Shown: positions 22,115 through 32,125 of the stretch, in pieces
Layout of the letters: every line of letters begins with the position of its first letter
Numbering within the stretch: position 1 is the first letter of the stretch
Assembly (NCBI GenBank): GCA_947652605.1
Contig: OX393578.1
Location: 57,853,415 to 57,917,414, forward strand
DNA length: 64,000 nucleotides
DNA from: Elmis aenea
Taxonomy: Eukaryota; Arthropoda; Insecta; Coleoptera; Elmidae
Direction of reading: 5' to 3'
Notes under the pieces: model-generated
What the model was told of the DNA's origin: nothing
Databases searched by the model: none
What the model saw: only the letters and a program-made list of their open reading frames with translations
Position numbers and translations under genes: made by a program

Positions 22115-22742
22115 AGTAGTTTTCAATAAAATTTGAAGTTGTGTTAAATCAACTTAGGACATCTACTAATTAATTAAAAAATTATTGGTCCACATAGTTC
22201 AGTTTCCCCCCTTTCTGTAAAACTGTTATAAAATGTTACTGGTGTTGAACCTTACTATTGTACGTAAAATTTTTAAAGTGTTTGCTTTTGTGTCTGTCTT
22301 TTTTAAAATTTTATGTTATCCGTTTTAATTTACATTTTTACACATAAAATCCTTTCAATGAAAAGACTTTTTACATTTTACAATAAATTAGTGCGACTGT
22401 ATCACTGTTATTTTTGACTTTCGAATTTGTTCTACACATTCAAAAAACAAATGGTTATGTGCACCATGTTAGCCTTGTCAATTATCAATGAATATTGTTA
22501 AAATTGTAAATATTTTTATTGTATAATTGTTTCAATCTAATTTGTAACTTGTATCTAGTATTTAAAATGTATGTTATTTATATTTAATCGTTTCAAGTCA
22601 TGTTAAGAATAGTTTTATAAACGAAATTTGTAATCACATTTGTTTTCAGCCCTTGAAGAAGCCTTAAAAACATTAAGTGCGAAACGTCGGATTTTTAACC
22701 AAAATCAATAAAAACCGTCCTGTAAATCCAGAGTTTTTAATT
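22115..22742 (+). repeat. Inverted Penelope 3' region, right arm
   Basis: Begins at TTTTCAATAAAATTTGAAG directly beyond the reading frame and runs to the TCCAGAG end at about 22733. It is the mirror of 20742-21368; differences are scattered single bases and small indels. Confidence 0.75.
22651..22690 (+). ncRNA. Hammerhead-like motif at Penelope terminus
   Basis: TTGAAGA, a linker with GCCTTAA and TTAAGTGC (able to pair partly as helix II), then GAAACGTC. Penelope-like elements are known to carry short hammerhead ribozymes near their ends; here the CTGATGA box is degenerate. An inverted copy lies at about 20789-20828. Confidence 0.35.
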
Positions 22743-23009
22743 TCTAAACCTTAAAACAACGGACGTTCAACAATTTATAATTTGTAAATAAATTTAAATA
22801 AATTTTTCTAATTTTAAACAAATGTAAACAACTTTTCTAGTACATTTAATTATTTTGTATTCATAAAAATGTAGTATTTTTTCATTTTTTCGAGCAATTT
22901 TCCTTTTGAGCAATTGCTATTCGGGCAATTTTCCATGCGAGCAATTGTATTCAAAAAATTTTCCTTCTAGGAATTGTTTTCGAGCAATTTTTCGCACCCC
23001 GTTTATATC

Positions 23010-23499
23010 TATTAAGAATTTGTTTAAATTTTTTTTAAGTAACTCCTTTAACAATAATATAAAAAACCACTTATACAGCAACTACTGAAAATCTCACAGC
23101 CTATCTTCTTTTGGAATATTTGCAAAATATATGTAAAATCATTTATAGCAAAACGAGTTTTCTTCTCCAACAACAACTTGCTACTCTGAAGTTCCTTTTG
23201 ATTAAAAAAATACAAGCACCCTTCTTATTCACAATTTATTTGCGGTGTAAATAATTTGAGAGCAGTTTTGTTTAGCATCAAAACAGGACAAGACGATGGC
23301 ATTTTTTAGTTCTTCTATACATTACTTTGTATGTTTCATTTGCGATTTCCTGTTACTGCTTCAATTCTCCTACAATAGATCTACAAAATTGTTGGCCTGC
23401 TCTTAATCGTCTACGCTGTTTGAATGTGTGGTTCTCGTAGATTTGACAGTTCTCCATGATTCTGTGCCATTTGTCCCAGTAACGAAAAAATCGAAAAAA
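23010..23499. other. Intergenic, no clear gene
   Basis: A minus frame (about 23353-23480) reads KQRRRLRAGQQFCRSIVGEL, not random-looking but not assignable; it borders the LINE tail that follows. Confidence 0.3.
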
Positions 23500-23780
23500 C
23501 CTAGCAATAACAGATATTAAGAAAAAGAAAGATGGCTTGGCCATCTACTTGCCAGACAGTAGATACGCGAAAATAGGATGGAAAATGAAGATAGAGGGAA
23601 AAAGAAATAGAGGAAGACCAAGAATAAAATGGGAAAATCAAGTGAGGCACAGACTAGAAAAAAAGGAGTCAGCTGGAGAGATGCGCCACAATTAGCTAAC
23701 GATAGGCAGTAATGGAGAAACACAGAAATAGAAAAGCATACCTCAACACCGAAAGGTACAAGAGGAACTGATTAAGAAAA
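23500..23780 (+). pseudogene. RTE-like LINE 3' end fragment
   Basis: The plus strand reads AWPSTCQTVDTRK / ESRYAKIGWKMKIEGKRN in alternating frames, then RGRPRIKWENQVRHRLEKK, SWRDAPQLANDR and the tail KHTSTPKGTRGTD. These are the last roughly 85 codons of an RTE-like LINE, 5'-truncated. The nearly identical tail at 25500-25810 shows they are one family. Confidence 0.7.
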
Positions 23781-24639
23781 ATATGTTGACATACGTCTGC
23801 CTAGGCCTAGACGCTTGTATGCTCTCTTTTTTTTACTTCACAACGGAAGAAACGACTTTATAAGTAAGATTTGTAATGGCTACAATGTACGCATTTACAC
23901 AAAATTAAATTTAAAAATTGGTCACACCCTAATCCAATGAAAACTTTATTTAATTTAAAGTTTTGTTTTGTAAATACTCAACACAAATAAACCATTATTA
24001 AGTAATAACTTAAAAAATAGTAAACACAGAATTAAGACCAAAATTTACATAACATTACATTATTTCGACTCCTTTCCGATTTCAACAACCAAACTGAATA
24101 AAAAATCAATTTTACGAAACACAATCTAATCAAAGCTTTAAAATTCGTTCAAAACTCCGAAACTTGCTAACTAAATAACCTTTCAGTTCTTAATGAAAGT
24201 AGAAATCAATTTAGATCTAGTTTGGTGTCTGAAATTACTCGACGCCAAAGTAATAATTATTTTCTCGATGAATAACGAATTTCAGTTAGCGAACGATTTA
24301 AATCCGACATTTCGACATGCCCTAAATCTTGTCAAACTTGTAACTTCGTCACTTATCTCTACGCGACAGAGGTCTCTGCAGTCGTTTTACGCCACCTTGA
24401 TCCTGAAAGCCTATATTCGGGCTATCAATCAAGACGGGTCTCGATGCCACAGAGTATTACAAGCGACAGTATTGCTTTTCATTAGATATGTATGAGTTTT
24501 AGGGCATTTCAAAATTTAATGCGCTTTTTATTAGCTTGACATCGGCGGTGAAAAATTCGAAAACCGATCGCTGCGCCAAAGAAAATAAAACGACACGCTT
24601 AAAACGTAATTGACAAAAAAAAAGCTGTAATAATATCAT
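23781..24639. other. Intergenic, possible host sequence
   Basis: A GC-richer patch (24190-24500) includes a 100-codon plus frame without recognised domains. No mobile-element signature was seen. Confidence 0.35.
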
Positions 24640-25810
24640 ACAGTTGTTCATACATAATTTCCTTTATTACTAATAAAGGTTGTTGAAAAATTATATGAAC
24701 GAATTTTAGAGGAGAGATTAAGGAAACATTTCGAAAGAAACTTGAAAGAGGCGCAATATGGCTTCAGACCGGATAGAAGCACGCAGCATCTAATTTTTAC
24801 GTTGACAGTTAAGTGAGAAAACAATGGAACATCCAAAGATGTTGTACTTGTGCTTTATCGATCTATCTAAAGCCTTCGATAGAGCGCCAAGGGAAAAGAT
24901 CTGGAATATACTGAAACAAAGTAAAGTGGAAGAAGGATTATTAAACGCCATCAAAAGTTTATAGAAGAGTAGTAGAAATTATATGCGAACGCATAACAGC
25001 AGTTCCCAGGAATTTATAACAACAGTTGGGGTAACACAAGGAGGCACATTAAGTCCACTGCTCTTTGTAATTCTTATGAATAGGATAATTAAAGAATGCA
25101 AGCAAAACACAAAGAAAGCCTACTTGGGTTGGAATAAACTAAAACCAATATCCGTAACAGAATTAGCCTTTGCAGATGATGTGCTATTGGCTCAAGGCTG
25201 AAAGGGATTGCAATTCAATCTAGACGTATTATACATTAAGTAAAAATATTAAGGAAGAATAATTGCTGAAAATGGTAAATAGATGAAAGATTTCAATAAC
25301 AGAATAGAATCATCAACGAAATTTTATCACCACCAATAAATGCTTAATAAGTTTGAAAGAGATCTCCAAAGAAACGAAGACGCGAGTTTTTAATGCAGGG
25401 TACGTACCTATCCTCACGTACAGTTCAAAAACTTGGTCAGTAACACAAAAACAAAAACCAAGAATACAGGTACAGGAAATAAGATTTCTGAGAAGAATAG
25501 AGTGATGAAGACTGATGGATAAAATCAGTAACAAAAAAGTCGAAAAAATCTAGATGACTTGGACATCTACTACGCATGCCAGAAAGTAGATACGCGAAAA
25601 TAGGATGGAAAATGAAGATGGAGGGAAAAAGAAATAGATGAAGACCAAGAATAAAATGGGAAAAAGAAGTGAGGCCGAGACTAGAAGAAAAAGGAGTCAG
25701 CTTGAGAGATGTGTCACAATTAGCTAACGATAGGCTGAAGTGGAGAAACATAACAGAAATAGAAAAGCATACCTCAACACCGAAAGGTACTAGAGGAACC
25801 GATAACAAGA
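24640..25810 (+). pseudogene. RTE-like LINE reverse transcriptase and 3' end
   Basis: Plus-strand pieces in order: VVEKLYERILEERLRKHF and EAQYGFRPDRSTQHLIF (start of the fingers), a LCFIDLSKAFDRAPREKIW block broken by a shift, an LLNAIKSLY segment, then an open frame 24983-25201 with TTVGVTQGGTLSPLLFVIL and the palm box FADDVLLAQ. The thumb region is shorter than usual and shifted (about 25210-25500); the tail (25500-25810) repeats the RPRIKWEKEVRPRLEEKG / KHTSTPKGTRGTD end. Frameshifts and stops make it non-functional. It is the most complete RTE-like copy in the window. Confidence 0.8.
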
Positions 25811-26099
25811 AGAAGAAGGAGGAGGTTGTTGAAAGTTTATTTTTATGAAAATATAACGTCAAGTATTCAAATGATAACTGATATTTTATAGAAATCGTTA
25901 AATCTTATTATTTTAGGGTCAAAATTTGGAGTACAAATTTGATAATACATTTGACCTCAAAAACTGAATAACGGTATAATATTGATTTATTAATTTTATT
26001 TGGGCATGCGCTTTTAAATAATAATTATCTGTTTTGGCCAAAAATTTCAAGTACATTTAAACAACTTTTGCAACCAAGCAACTCAGGCATAATTTCAAC

Positions 26100-26350
26100 T
26101 TTTCAGGCGTCGAAGGGGGGTTCAGTGTCCTGCATCCATTTCTTCCAGACCCCATATCTATTACTAGCGTTCTCATTCCTTCCACTGTCTTTCCTTTTTC
26201 TAATCCTATTACTTTCATTTGGTCTATCCATTTTCTTCTTGGTCTTCCTATTTGTTATGTAGCAGATTTTTTAATTTCCATTATTTTCTTGTAATTCTGT
26301 CAGGTTTCATTCTTACGATCGTGCCATACCAATTTAGTTCTTTTTTCTTC
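26100..26350 (-). pseudogene. LINE C-terminal remnant
   Basis: Minus-strand reading gives GVWKKWMQ preceded by NRKTKKKMDRPNE and a MARS-like block, the degraded R-x-G-R-P-..RW tail seen in RTE/R1-like LINEs. It is too decayed to place in a family. Confidence 0.4.
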
Positions 26351-27663
26351 TTCTATTGCCGGTTGTTTTTCTGTTATTTCTCCAAAATGGCATATTGACG
26401 GAACTGCTTTCCTATACACCCCAGTTTTACCACAGTTATTAAAAAAATTTAAAACAAAGTTAAATGTACCAAGACTTCATCAGTCCTACTAATGACAATG
26501 GTTTAATACACGAATAAACTTTCATATGAAATACGAGTACGTTATATAAATTACATATTCTTACATTTCATACTGTACTGATTAATCTATTTATTACTTA
26601 GAAGATTGTGTTTTATGAATACTAATGATACCTGATGTAACTTTGAAAATTTTTGGTTACACCTGAAGGGAATTATTATCACTAAATATAAAACTTGAAT
26701 GAAAAATTACGAACCAGAAAAAGCATGACAGAAAGAAAAGTGTTTCCTATTATTTCCAGTGATAGGCATAAATTTTCATCGAAATGTTGAGGAAATATCC
26801 AAACCTCTTCACACTTATCCCCAATTCATAATTACCGGGAATCAGTCTTACCTTTTAAATTTACATATGTAGAATTTTGTGCAAGTTGCTTGTATCTGTA
26901 CTTAATATTTTTATCATTTACATTCTTCCTGTATAGGTACAAAAATATTTGTAACGATGGCTTACGATAAGCTAACGGCACGCATTGGAATATTGAAAGG
27001 CAAAAGCAAATAAGATTGTGGGTTTAGCATTTTTAAAGCTTTAGACCAGAAAGTGAAAATGAAATTGATTTTGGTAATCCGTCTTGATACCAATATCTTA
27101 GGATTCGATACAAAATTGAATTTGAAAGTACGTATGCACATACTGCGGCTCTGAATCTCATATTCCCGTTTCGATATCGCCGTATATAAGTATAAAACAT
27201 TTAGCTAAACACTTTCGGGAAGTTTTTATCGGAAATTGGCGGTTCTGCCGGCAAGAAAGTTGGTAATTATGTCTCAAACAGTTTCGCAAGTTAAATTGTT
27301 TTAATTGACATTGCAGTTATTTCCTAGCTAGGACTAAAATCGGTTAGTTGCTTAAACAGGAGCTAGGCGTTCGAATTAATTTGATTTATTTGATTGTGCA
27401 ACTATTATTCGGTTTGTGCTTTTACTCACTTTGTCTAATACATGTGCATGTCATTAATTATACAGGGTGTATTATTTGCTATGTGGCTATGGGGGCCACG
27501 AAAACTGTTAGTAAGAGCAGATTAGATAAATTTGTTAAAAAAATTGTTGCTTATAGTTTTTTTTATTATCAACAGTAAACATTTTCAGTTTGCTACCCAT
27601 GGTAAGCAGAGAACTTAAACAAAAATTTAAAAAATAAAATTAAAATTAAAATAAGATAACTTA
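26351..27663. other. Intergenic; one truncated TACAGGGTG repeat end
   Basis: TACAGGGTGTATTATTTGC at 27461 resembles the start at 14322 but no partner end was found. No gene was recognised. Confidence 0.4.
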
Positions 27664-28019
27664 AGGCCTCTAATCATTATCCAATTTGTCGGAGCCGACC
27701 GTCGGGAACTCCGTGTTGGGTGTCTACACACCTCCCGACCAGTCCAACCAACACAGCATAAGATAACTTTTTTTATTATTTTGGATCTGATGCCATTTTG
27801 TTGATAACAAATTTATAAATAGCGTTAAATTTTCGATTTAATAGTCCTTATCTAGAGGAATGTGCCCCACCACATTCCTTGGCTTGTTGGATGGTTTGGC
27901 CACCCGACCGTTCCAACTTGTCCAACTGTCGGGTTGGTCGGGTGACAGACTACACATTAAATAATTTATCGGAATGGTCGGTCGATTGTACCGACAAATT
28001 GGTAGGTGAGTAGAGGCCT
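27664..28019. mobile_element. PIF/Harbinger-like MITE, 356 bp
   Basis: The inverted ends are AGGCCTCTAATCATTATCCA and, from the right, AGGCCTCTACTCACCTACCA, continuing as AATTTGTCGG on both sides. They are flanked by TTA (27661-27663 and 28020-28022), the 3-bp duplication typical of PIF/Harbinger. Subterminal blocks rich in CGACC/GGTCGG and a GTGTTGG...CCAACAC pair form further inverted structure. No coding. Confidence 0.78.
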
Positions 28020-28022
28020 TTA

Positions 28023-28814
28023 GTAAATTACTTTTGAATTCAAAAGAACATTTTTATTTAAAATGTAACTTGCAAAATTCAACATTTATTGAATTTTTCG
28101 AAAATAAAAAGACAAAAAACTCTGATACTGCATGAAAACAAATTCATGAAATGCTTGTAACATGCGGTTGTTTTTAATGCTGCGAAATAGGTCACCGAAA
28201 TTAGCGCTTCGATAATTTAATTACAAATTTCAGTAAACATGAGCTGGTTATTGCTATTCTTTAAAATCCAGCCGGCAACATGCCGGTAATAAAATATTTG
28301 AAACTTCGTTCAGCATGCAGGCAGTCTATCAACTTTCAAGTGTTGCTTTGATGAAGTAGCAATTTACTCCTCCTTCGTTACGCCAAGTTTTGAGACTTGC
28401 AAACGATAATATACATTAATTAATTAATCACGAATTCCATTACTGCAGCTTGCGTTTAAATTGTGTTCTGCCAGGACCGTTTTAAGAAGCATCTGTCCAC
28501 AATTATTTTATCAAATGGACGAATCAGCAACAGAAATAGTGCTTGCGGTTCCAAAATTTTTAATTAAAAATAAGAAATGATTATTTTAACTCACTGATAG
28601 AGAATTATTGTTAAGTAAGAAAATGGTTAGAATATTTAATTGATTAAATTCATTTTGAAGTTTAAGAAGTGACAACACGAAAACACCTGTCAATTCTACT
28701 CAATATGAACATTAACTAACCATGGTAACCGACAAAATAAATCGTTTTATTTTAGAATAATAAATGGTTCGCGTTCACTTATTTTATTTCTTACTCAAAA
28801 ACTGTGAATTTGGC
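28023..28814. other. Intergenic, no gene seen
   Basis: Nothing recognisable in about 790 bp. Confidence 0.45.
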
Positions 28815-30300
28815 AGGACAAGTTAAAAAAAAGTTTGTGAATAAATCGAGCTTTCGAATAAGGTTTTAAAATTGCAAAATTTTAAACTTCCAGAAAGTTG
28901 TGATAAAAAAAACCACCAGGGGCAGGGGTCGTACTTTTCAGCCCCTTATGAAGGTGGGATGATTAATAAATGTTACTATGGGAAACCTTTCAATAAGTAC
29001 AAAAAATCTATTGAATATCATCCTCCTACATACCGGGTGTAACTGAAATCAGGCTCACCTCGTCTTTTCTCTAGTTTTAATTTAAGACAAACGAACATGT
29101 GATATGTGCAAAAAACGGATTTTCTGAACATATGTGTTTTACTTCCGGTTTCGCCGGAAATAACCCTAATTTTGTTGGATTACATTTTTCATAAAGTGTG
29201 CCTTGACCTGCATAAATTGAATTTTATTATGTCAAAAAGCATCCGAAAAACGTTTTCGTTAATTTTAATTAACTTTTGGGTTACTTAAATAGACTTTAAA
29301 GGTTGCGCAATTGGTTTTTTGACCAGATTCTTTTTTTTATGGAACGATGGTGGCTCATGCGGTTATTTTAAATAGAGTATTTTCTGGCGAATTCAACAAT
29401 GCCAATAACTTTGGTATTTTAATTAGAATTTATTTCTAAAACAACAACAACAATTAACTGTTTATTCAATAAAACTTTCGATGTGTTAATTTCTAATTTG
29501 TTGTTGTTCCTTACAGTTTTAATTGAATTTTAGTTCTTAGTGTTCTTCGTGAACAGAGTCAACACAAAAAAGCATGTGTTTTGTTGCTATTTAGCATAGT
29601 CTGCTATGATTATTAGGGTATCTTACCAAAAGTTTACAATAATTGCAAATTTTAATGCCTGCTTTTAATAAAAATACCAAGTTATTGGTAATGTTAAATT
29701 CGTCAGAAAATACTCTATTTACATAACCGCATGAGTCACTAGCGTTCCATTTAAAAAAATTGACTTTTTACCAAAAAACCAATTGCGCAACCTTTAATTC
29801 CGATTAAAGTAACCCAAATGTCATCAAAATTAACAAAAACGTTTTTCGGACACTTTTGGACACAATAAAATTCAATTTATGCAGGACACGGCACACTTGA
29901 TAAAAAATTTAAATTTTGTCCAAAAATTATTTGGGGTTATGAAAATTAATTGAAATAGTGCAGTTGTATTCAGAATTGCTTCTTCTTTCCAAAAATATAA
30001 AAAGATACAGAGTAGTCCATTAGAAATAACAAAGTTAGGCTCATTTCCGGCGAAACCGGAAGTTCAGAAAATCCTGTTTTTTGCACATATCATAGGTTTA
30101 AAATTTCGTTTGTCTAAAATCAAAACTAAAGGAACAAAAGGGGGTTAGCCTGATTTCAGTTACACCCGGTTAATCCAAATTTGTGAAATAAAATAAAAAC
30201 CTAGGGTTGTGTAACCCCGAAAGGAGACGTCGACGAAAAAAAAAATAAAAGCCCACCTTAATTTTTAATAAGGAATCTCCTACCGAATATTTTCGCAATA
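28815..30300 (-). repeat. Old interspersed repeat, copy A, split by an insertion
   Basis: The flanks of the 29033-30169 element (28815-29032 and 30170-30300) align, on the minus strand, with the uninterrupted copy at 39276-39645: TTGCAAAATTTTAAAC, a TTCAGCCCC..AAGTGGG block, TATCATCCTCCT, then GAAATAAAATAAAAACC and TTAATAAGGAATC. It is non-coding and of unknown class. Confidence 0.65.
29033..30169. mobile_element. Palindromic TA-target element, 1137 bp
   Basis: The two halves are inverted copies from CCGGGTGTAACTGAAATCAG inward: both contain GACAAACGAA, TGTGCAAAAAAC, TTCCGGTTTCGCCGGAAAT and, deeper, AATTGCGCAACCTTTAA and CGCATGAG. The palindrome closes near 29600 in an AT-rich centre. The left flank is TA; the right flank is TT, perhaps a decayed duplication. 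No reading frame of note. A partial relative of one arm starts at 45492. Confidence 0.75.
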
Positions 30301-30784
30301 TTTAAGTACTCAATTTAGTTGGACAATTTATCGCTTTAAATCGTCTTCCAATTATTGTTTTAAATATAACGTTCCTGTCCATATTTCAAGAACTTTTGAT
30401 GAAAACTGTCTGATCAACTTTGCTATTTAATATACCTAATGTTTTGCTGTGAGTAAAAATATCTACCAAAAATGTGATTGTTTTAAATAAAACATTCCTG
30501 TCCATATTGCAAGAGTTTTGATGCAAACCCTCTGACCAACTTTGCTTTCCATTAAATGTTTTTCATCTACCAAAATATTTTTATGTACAATATTTAAGTA
30601 TAGTACTTTCAACAGCTTCTGTAAAAAGTCTTAAGCTTTGTAAATTCTCCCTTTATACCGCGTTGCCAAATACAGCAAACACGTAATGCTGACTTGGAAG
30701 GAAACAGCACCAAATGGTCATTTTGTGCACTGACTTCAAACAGTCCTTCAATTTATAAGGATTCATGAAGTTATATACAACTAC
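30301..30784. other. Intergenic, internally repetitive
   Basis: Two related blocks (about 30355-30440 and 30485-30560) share AACRTTCCTGTCCATATT and TTTGATG..AACYKTCTGA. No gene. Confidence 0.5.
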
Positions 30785-30788
30785 TTAA

Positions 30789-31359
30789 CCTTTAAGTAGT
30801 CGCACGGCGCCGCAGAGGCGCCAAGCGTTTTTTAAATCGTTGTTACATTTTTAATTATTTTTTTGTCAGTAATATCTGTTTATGTATTCCTCAATTGTAC
30901 TTTTAGGAATACGAATTATATAGTATTATTCATATTTCTCTATTTTACAGTCCGTAAAATGCAATTATGTGCTACTCGGCATGAACGCTATCATTTATGC
31001 CCTAGGGCTAAAAATCGACATTCGCAACAAATTTGTTCGCAATGCCATAAAAATATTTTTTCAGAGCATACAAAAAAATTGTGCAGTGAAAGCTTTGCAT
31101 CCAATGTATGATTCGTATTAAAAATAAATTATTTTACGTTTTTACACTTATGTTTTATATACAGATATATATTTTTTATATCTTATAATTTATTTAGTCA
31201 TTGTTATTCTTTTTAAGATTTAGCTTATATTTCATGAATAAAGCAGTTTAACACATTTTTAAGATTTTAAGTCAAAAATATTGTTATAAAACCCCAATGG
31301 TGCCTCCGAGGCGCCATGCGAGTAGTTATGTATACACAGTACACGCGACTAGTTAAAGG
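30789..31359 (+). mobile_element. piggyBac-derived element, 571 bp, copy 1
   Basis: Flanked by TTAA on both sides (30785-30788 and 31360-31363). The ends CCTTTAAGTAGTCGC and, from the right, CCTTTAACTAGTCGC differ at one base, with GGCGCC-containing subterminal palindromes inside each end. A second copy of exactly the same length lies inverted at 43565-44135. The interior holds an intron-like stretch, a TTTTACAG acceptor at 30943-30950, and the last transposase exon. It is an internal-deletion derivative needing a transposase supplied elsewhere. Confidence 0.88.
30863..31111 (+). CDS. piggyBac C-terminal cysteine-rich domain ORF, copy 1
   Basis: The open frame has 82 codons. Residues 31-82 correspond to a last exon after an acceptor-like TTTTACAG. 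The Cys/His series is C46, C58, C61, H69 and C74, spaced as in the C5HC2 cross-brace finger at the end of piggyBac transposases (C-x2-C-x11-C-x2-C-x4-C-x2-H-x4-C-x2-C). The first ligand position (43) is Tyr, residue 66 is Phe and residue 77 is Ser, so three of eight ligands are missing. The family domain binds the transposon ends. The catalytic domain is absent. Residues 1-30 are hydrophobic and probably intron-derived. Whether it is translated is unknown. Confidence 0.55.
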   Translation: MSVISVYVFLNCTFRNTNYIVLFIFLYFTVRKMQLCATRHERYHLCPRAKNRHSQQICSQCHKNIFSEHTKKLCSESFASNV

Positions 31360-31363
31360 TTAA

Positions 31364-31809
31364 GTAATTCTCACCAAGATGACACTGCTTCATAAAGTAT
31401 GTGCTGTATTATGTTTAAATACGAGGATCAAGTTAAATTCATTGAGAATAAAAGTATGGTCAAGTCAAGCTAGTTACAATCTTAAGTTTTTAAAATTAAT
31501 TTCTTAAACGAAAGAGTGAAAAAGTTCAATGAAGGTAAGAGCATTTTCAATTTGCGTTACACAGCATAAGGTATTTAAATGCAAATTTGTTCAGTATTAA
31601 AGAATGGTAACTTCTTTGACTGTAACAAAAAAAAAACTTTGCTGTCGTTTAGGATAATTTTGCAAGAATTCCAAAAAAAAGATTGGTTAGAAATAAAAAG
31701 TAAGATTTATTTTGTTTATTTACATTTTTTCTAACAATACTCGACAAACCTATAGCTTTTTTATGTCACTAATTATTTAAAAGCCAAGTAGTGCCAATAC
31801 TTTTACTTA
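31364..31809. other. Intergenic, no gene seen
   Basis: Nothing recognisable in about 445 bp. Confidence 0.45.
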
Positions 31810-32125
31810 TCACTAAACTAGCTTATGTCGCCTTCATATGTTTTTATTATCCAGGAGTTCGGAGTTCATATAACTATACAGCCTCTCTACATGTCTGATC
31901 GCAATCTTCTATATTTCTTCTCTTGTGGTGTGCACATCCAAATCCTTGTAAGAATGGTCGTTCATTATAGACCATGGGACATCCACTATGTTTCTAAGGA
32001 CTTTACTATGGAATTGTTGGATTATTTTCACGTTAGTCTTTCTTGCGCAACCCCGGATTTGGAAGCCATATAAACAAATTGGCTTTAGTATTTGCTTGTA
32101 GCACTTTATTTGTATGGACAATTAA
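31810..32125 (-). pseudogene. Jockey-like LINE C-terminal fragment
   Basis: The minus frame 32121-31909 reads KCYKQILKPICLYGFQIRGC, a KIIQQFHSKVLRNIVDVPW block and SYKDLDVHTTREEI, matching in order the C-terminal region of the LINE at 1665-2580. No palm domain is present; the copy is 5'-truncated and short. Confidence 0.75.

Larger units (their letters stand above)
20742..22742 (-). mobile_element. Penelope-like element fragment with inverted 3' ends
   Basis: Two roughly 625-bp inverted copies (20742-21368 and 22115-22742) flank a central reading frame. In the direction of each arm they run from CAATAAAATTTGAAGTTGTG through GGACATCTACTAATTAATTA to GTGCGAAACGTCGGATTTTT and a terminal GTCCTGTAAATCCAGAG. 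The central minus-strand frame is a GIY-YIG domain, the C-terminal part of Penelope-like proteins; no reverse transcriptase is present. Penelope-like elements are known for truncated copies in head-to-head or tandem arrangement, so this looks like a severely 5'-truncated copy joined to an inverted copy of its own 3' region. It sits inside the fold-back element. Confidence 0.75.
20347..23000. mobile_element. Fold-back element with 9-bp target duplication
   Basis: Outer arms (20347-20510 and about 22830-23000) are inverted copies built from repeated ATTGCTCGAAAA-type units; the arms share TAAATACAAAATAATTAAAT (forward) and its complement. Both ends are flanked by GTTTATATC (20338-20346 and 23001-23009), a perfect 9-bp duplication, with the preceding C also shared. 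Long inverted repeats with internal subrepeats and 9-bp duplication recall Drosophila FB and Mutator-like fold-back elements. Its interior is occupied by a Penelope-like sequence, and the left interior also has an extra 110-bp hairpin (about 20583-20706, TTTGTTGTTGAGATAA and its complement). Confidence 0.75.

Noticed and set aside
22906..23088. 60-codon frame at the fold-back right end
   Set aside because: Made of the ATTGCTCGAAAA-type terminal subrepeats; not coding.
24193..24495. 100-codon frame in a GC-richer patch (plus)
   Set aside because: No domain or codon pattern recognised; mentioned only as possible host sequence.
27664..28019. Structured RNA gene because of strong inverted repeats
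   Set aside because: TTA duplication and matching terminal repeats show it is a MITE.
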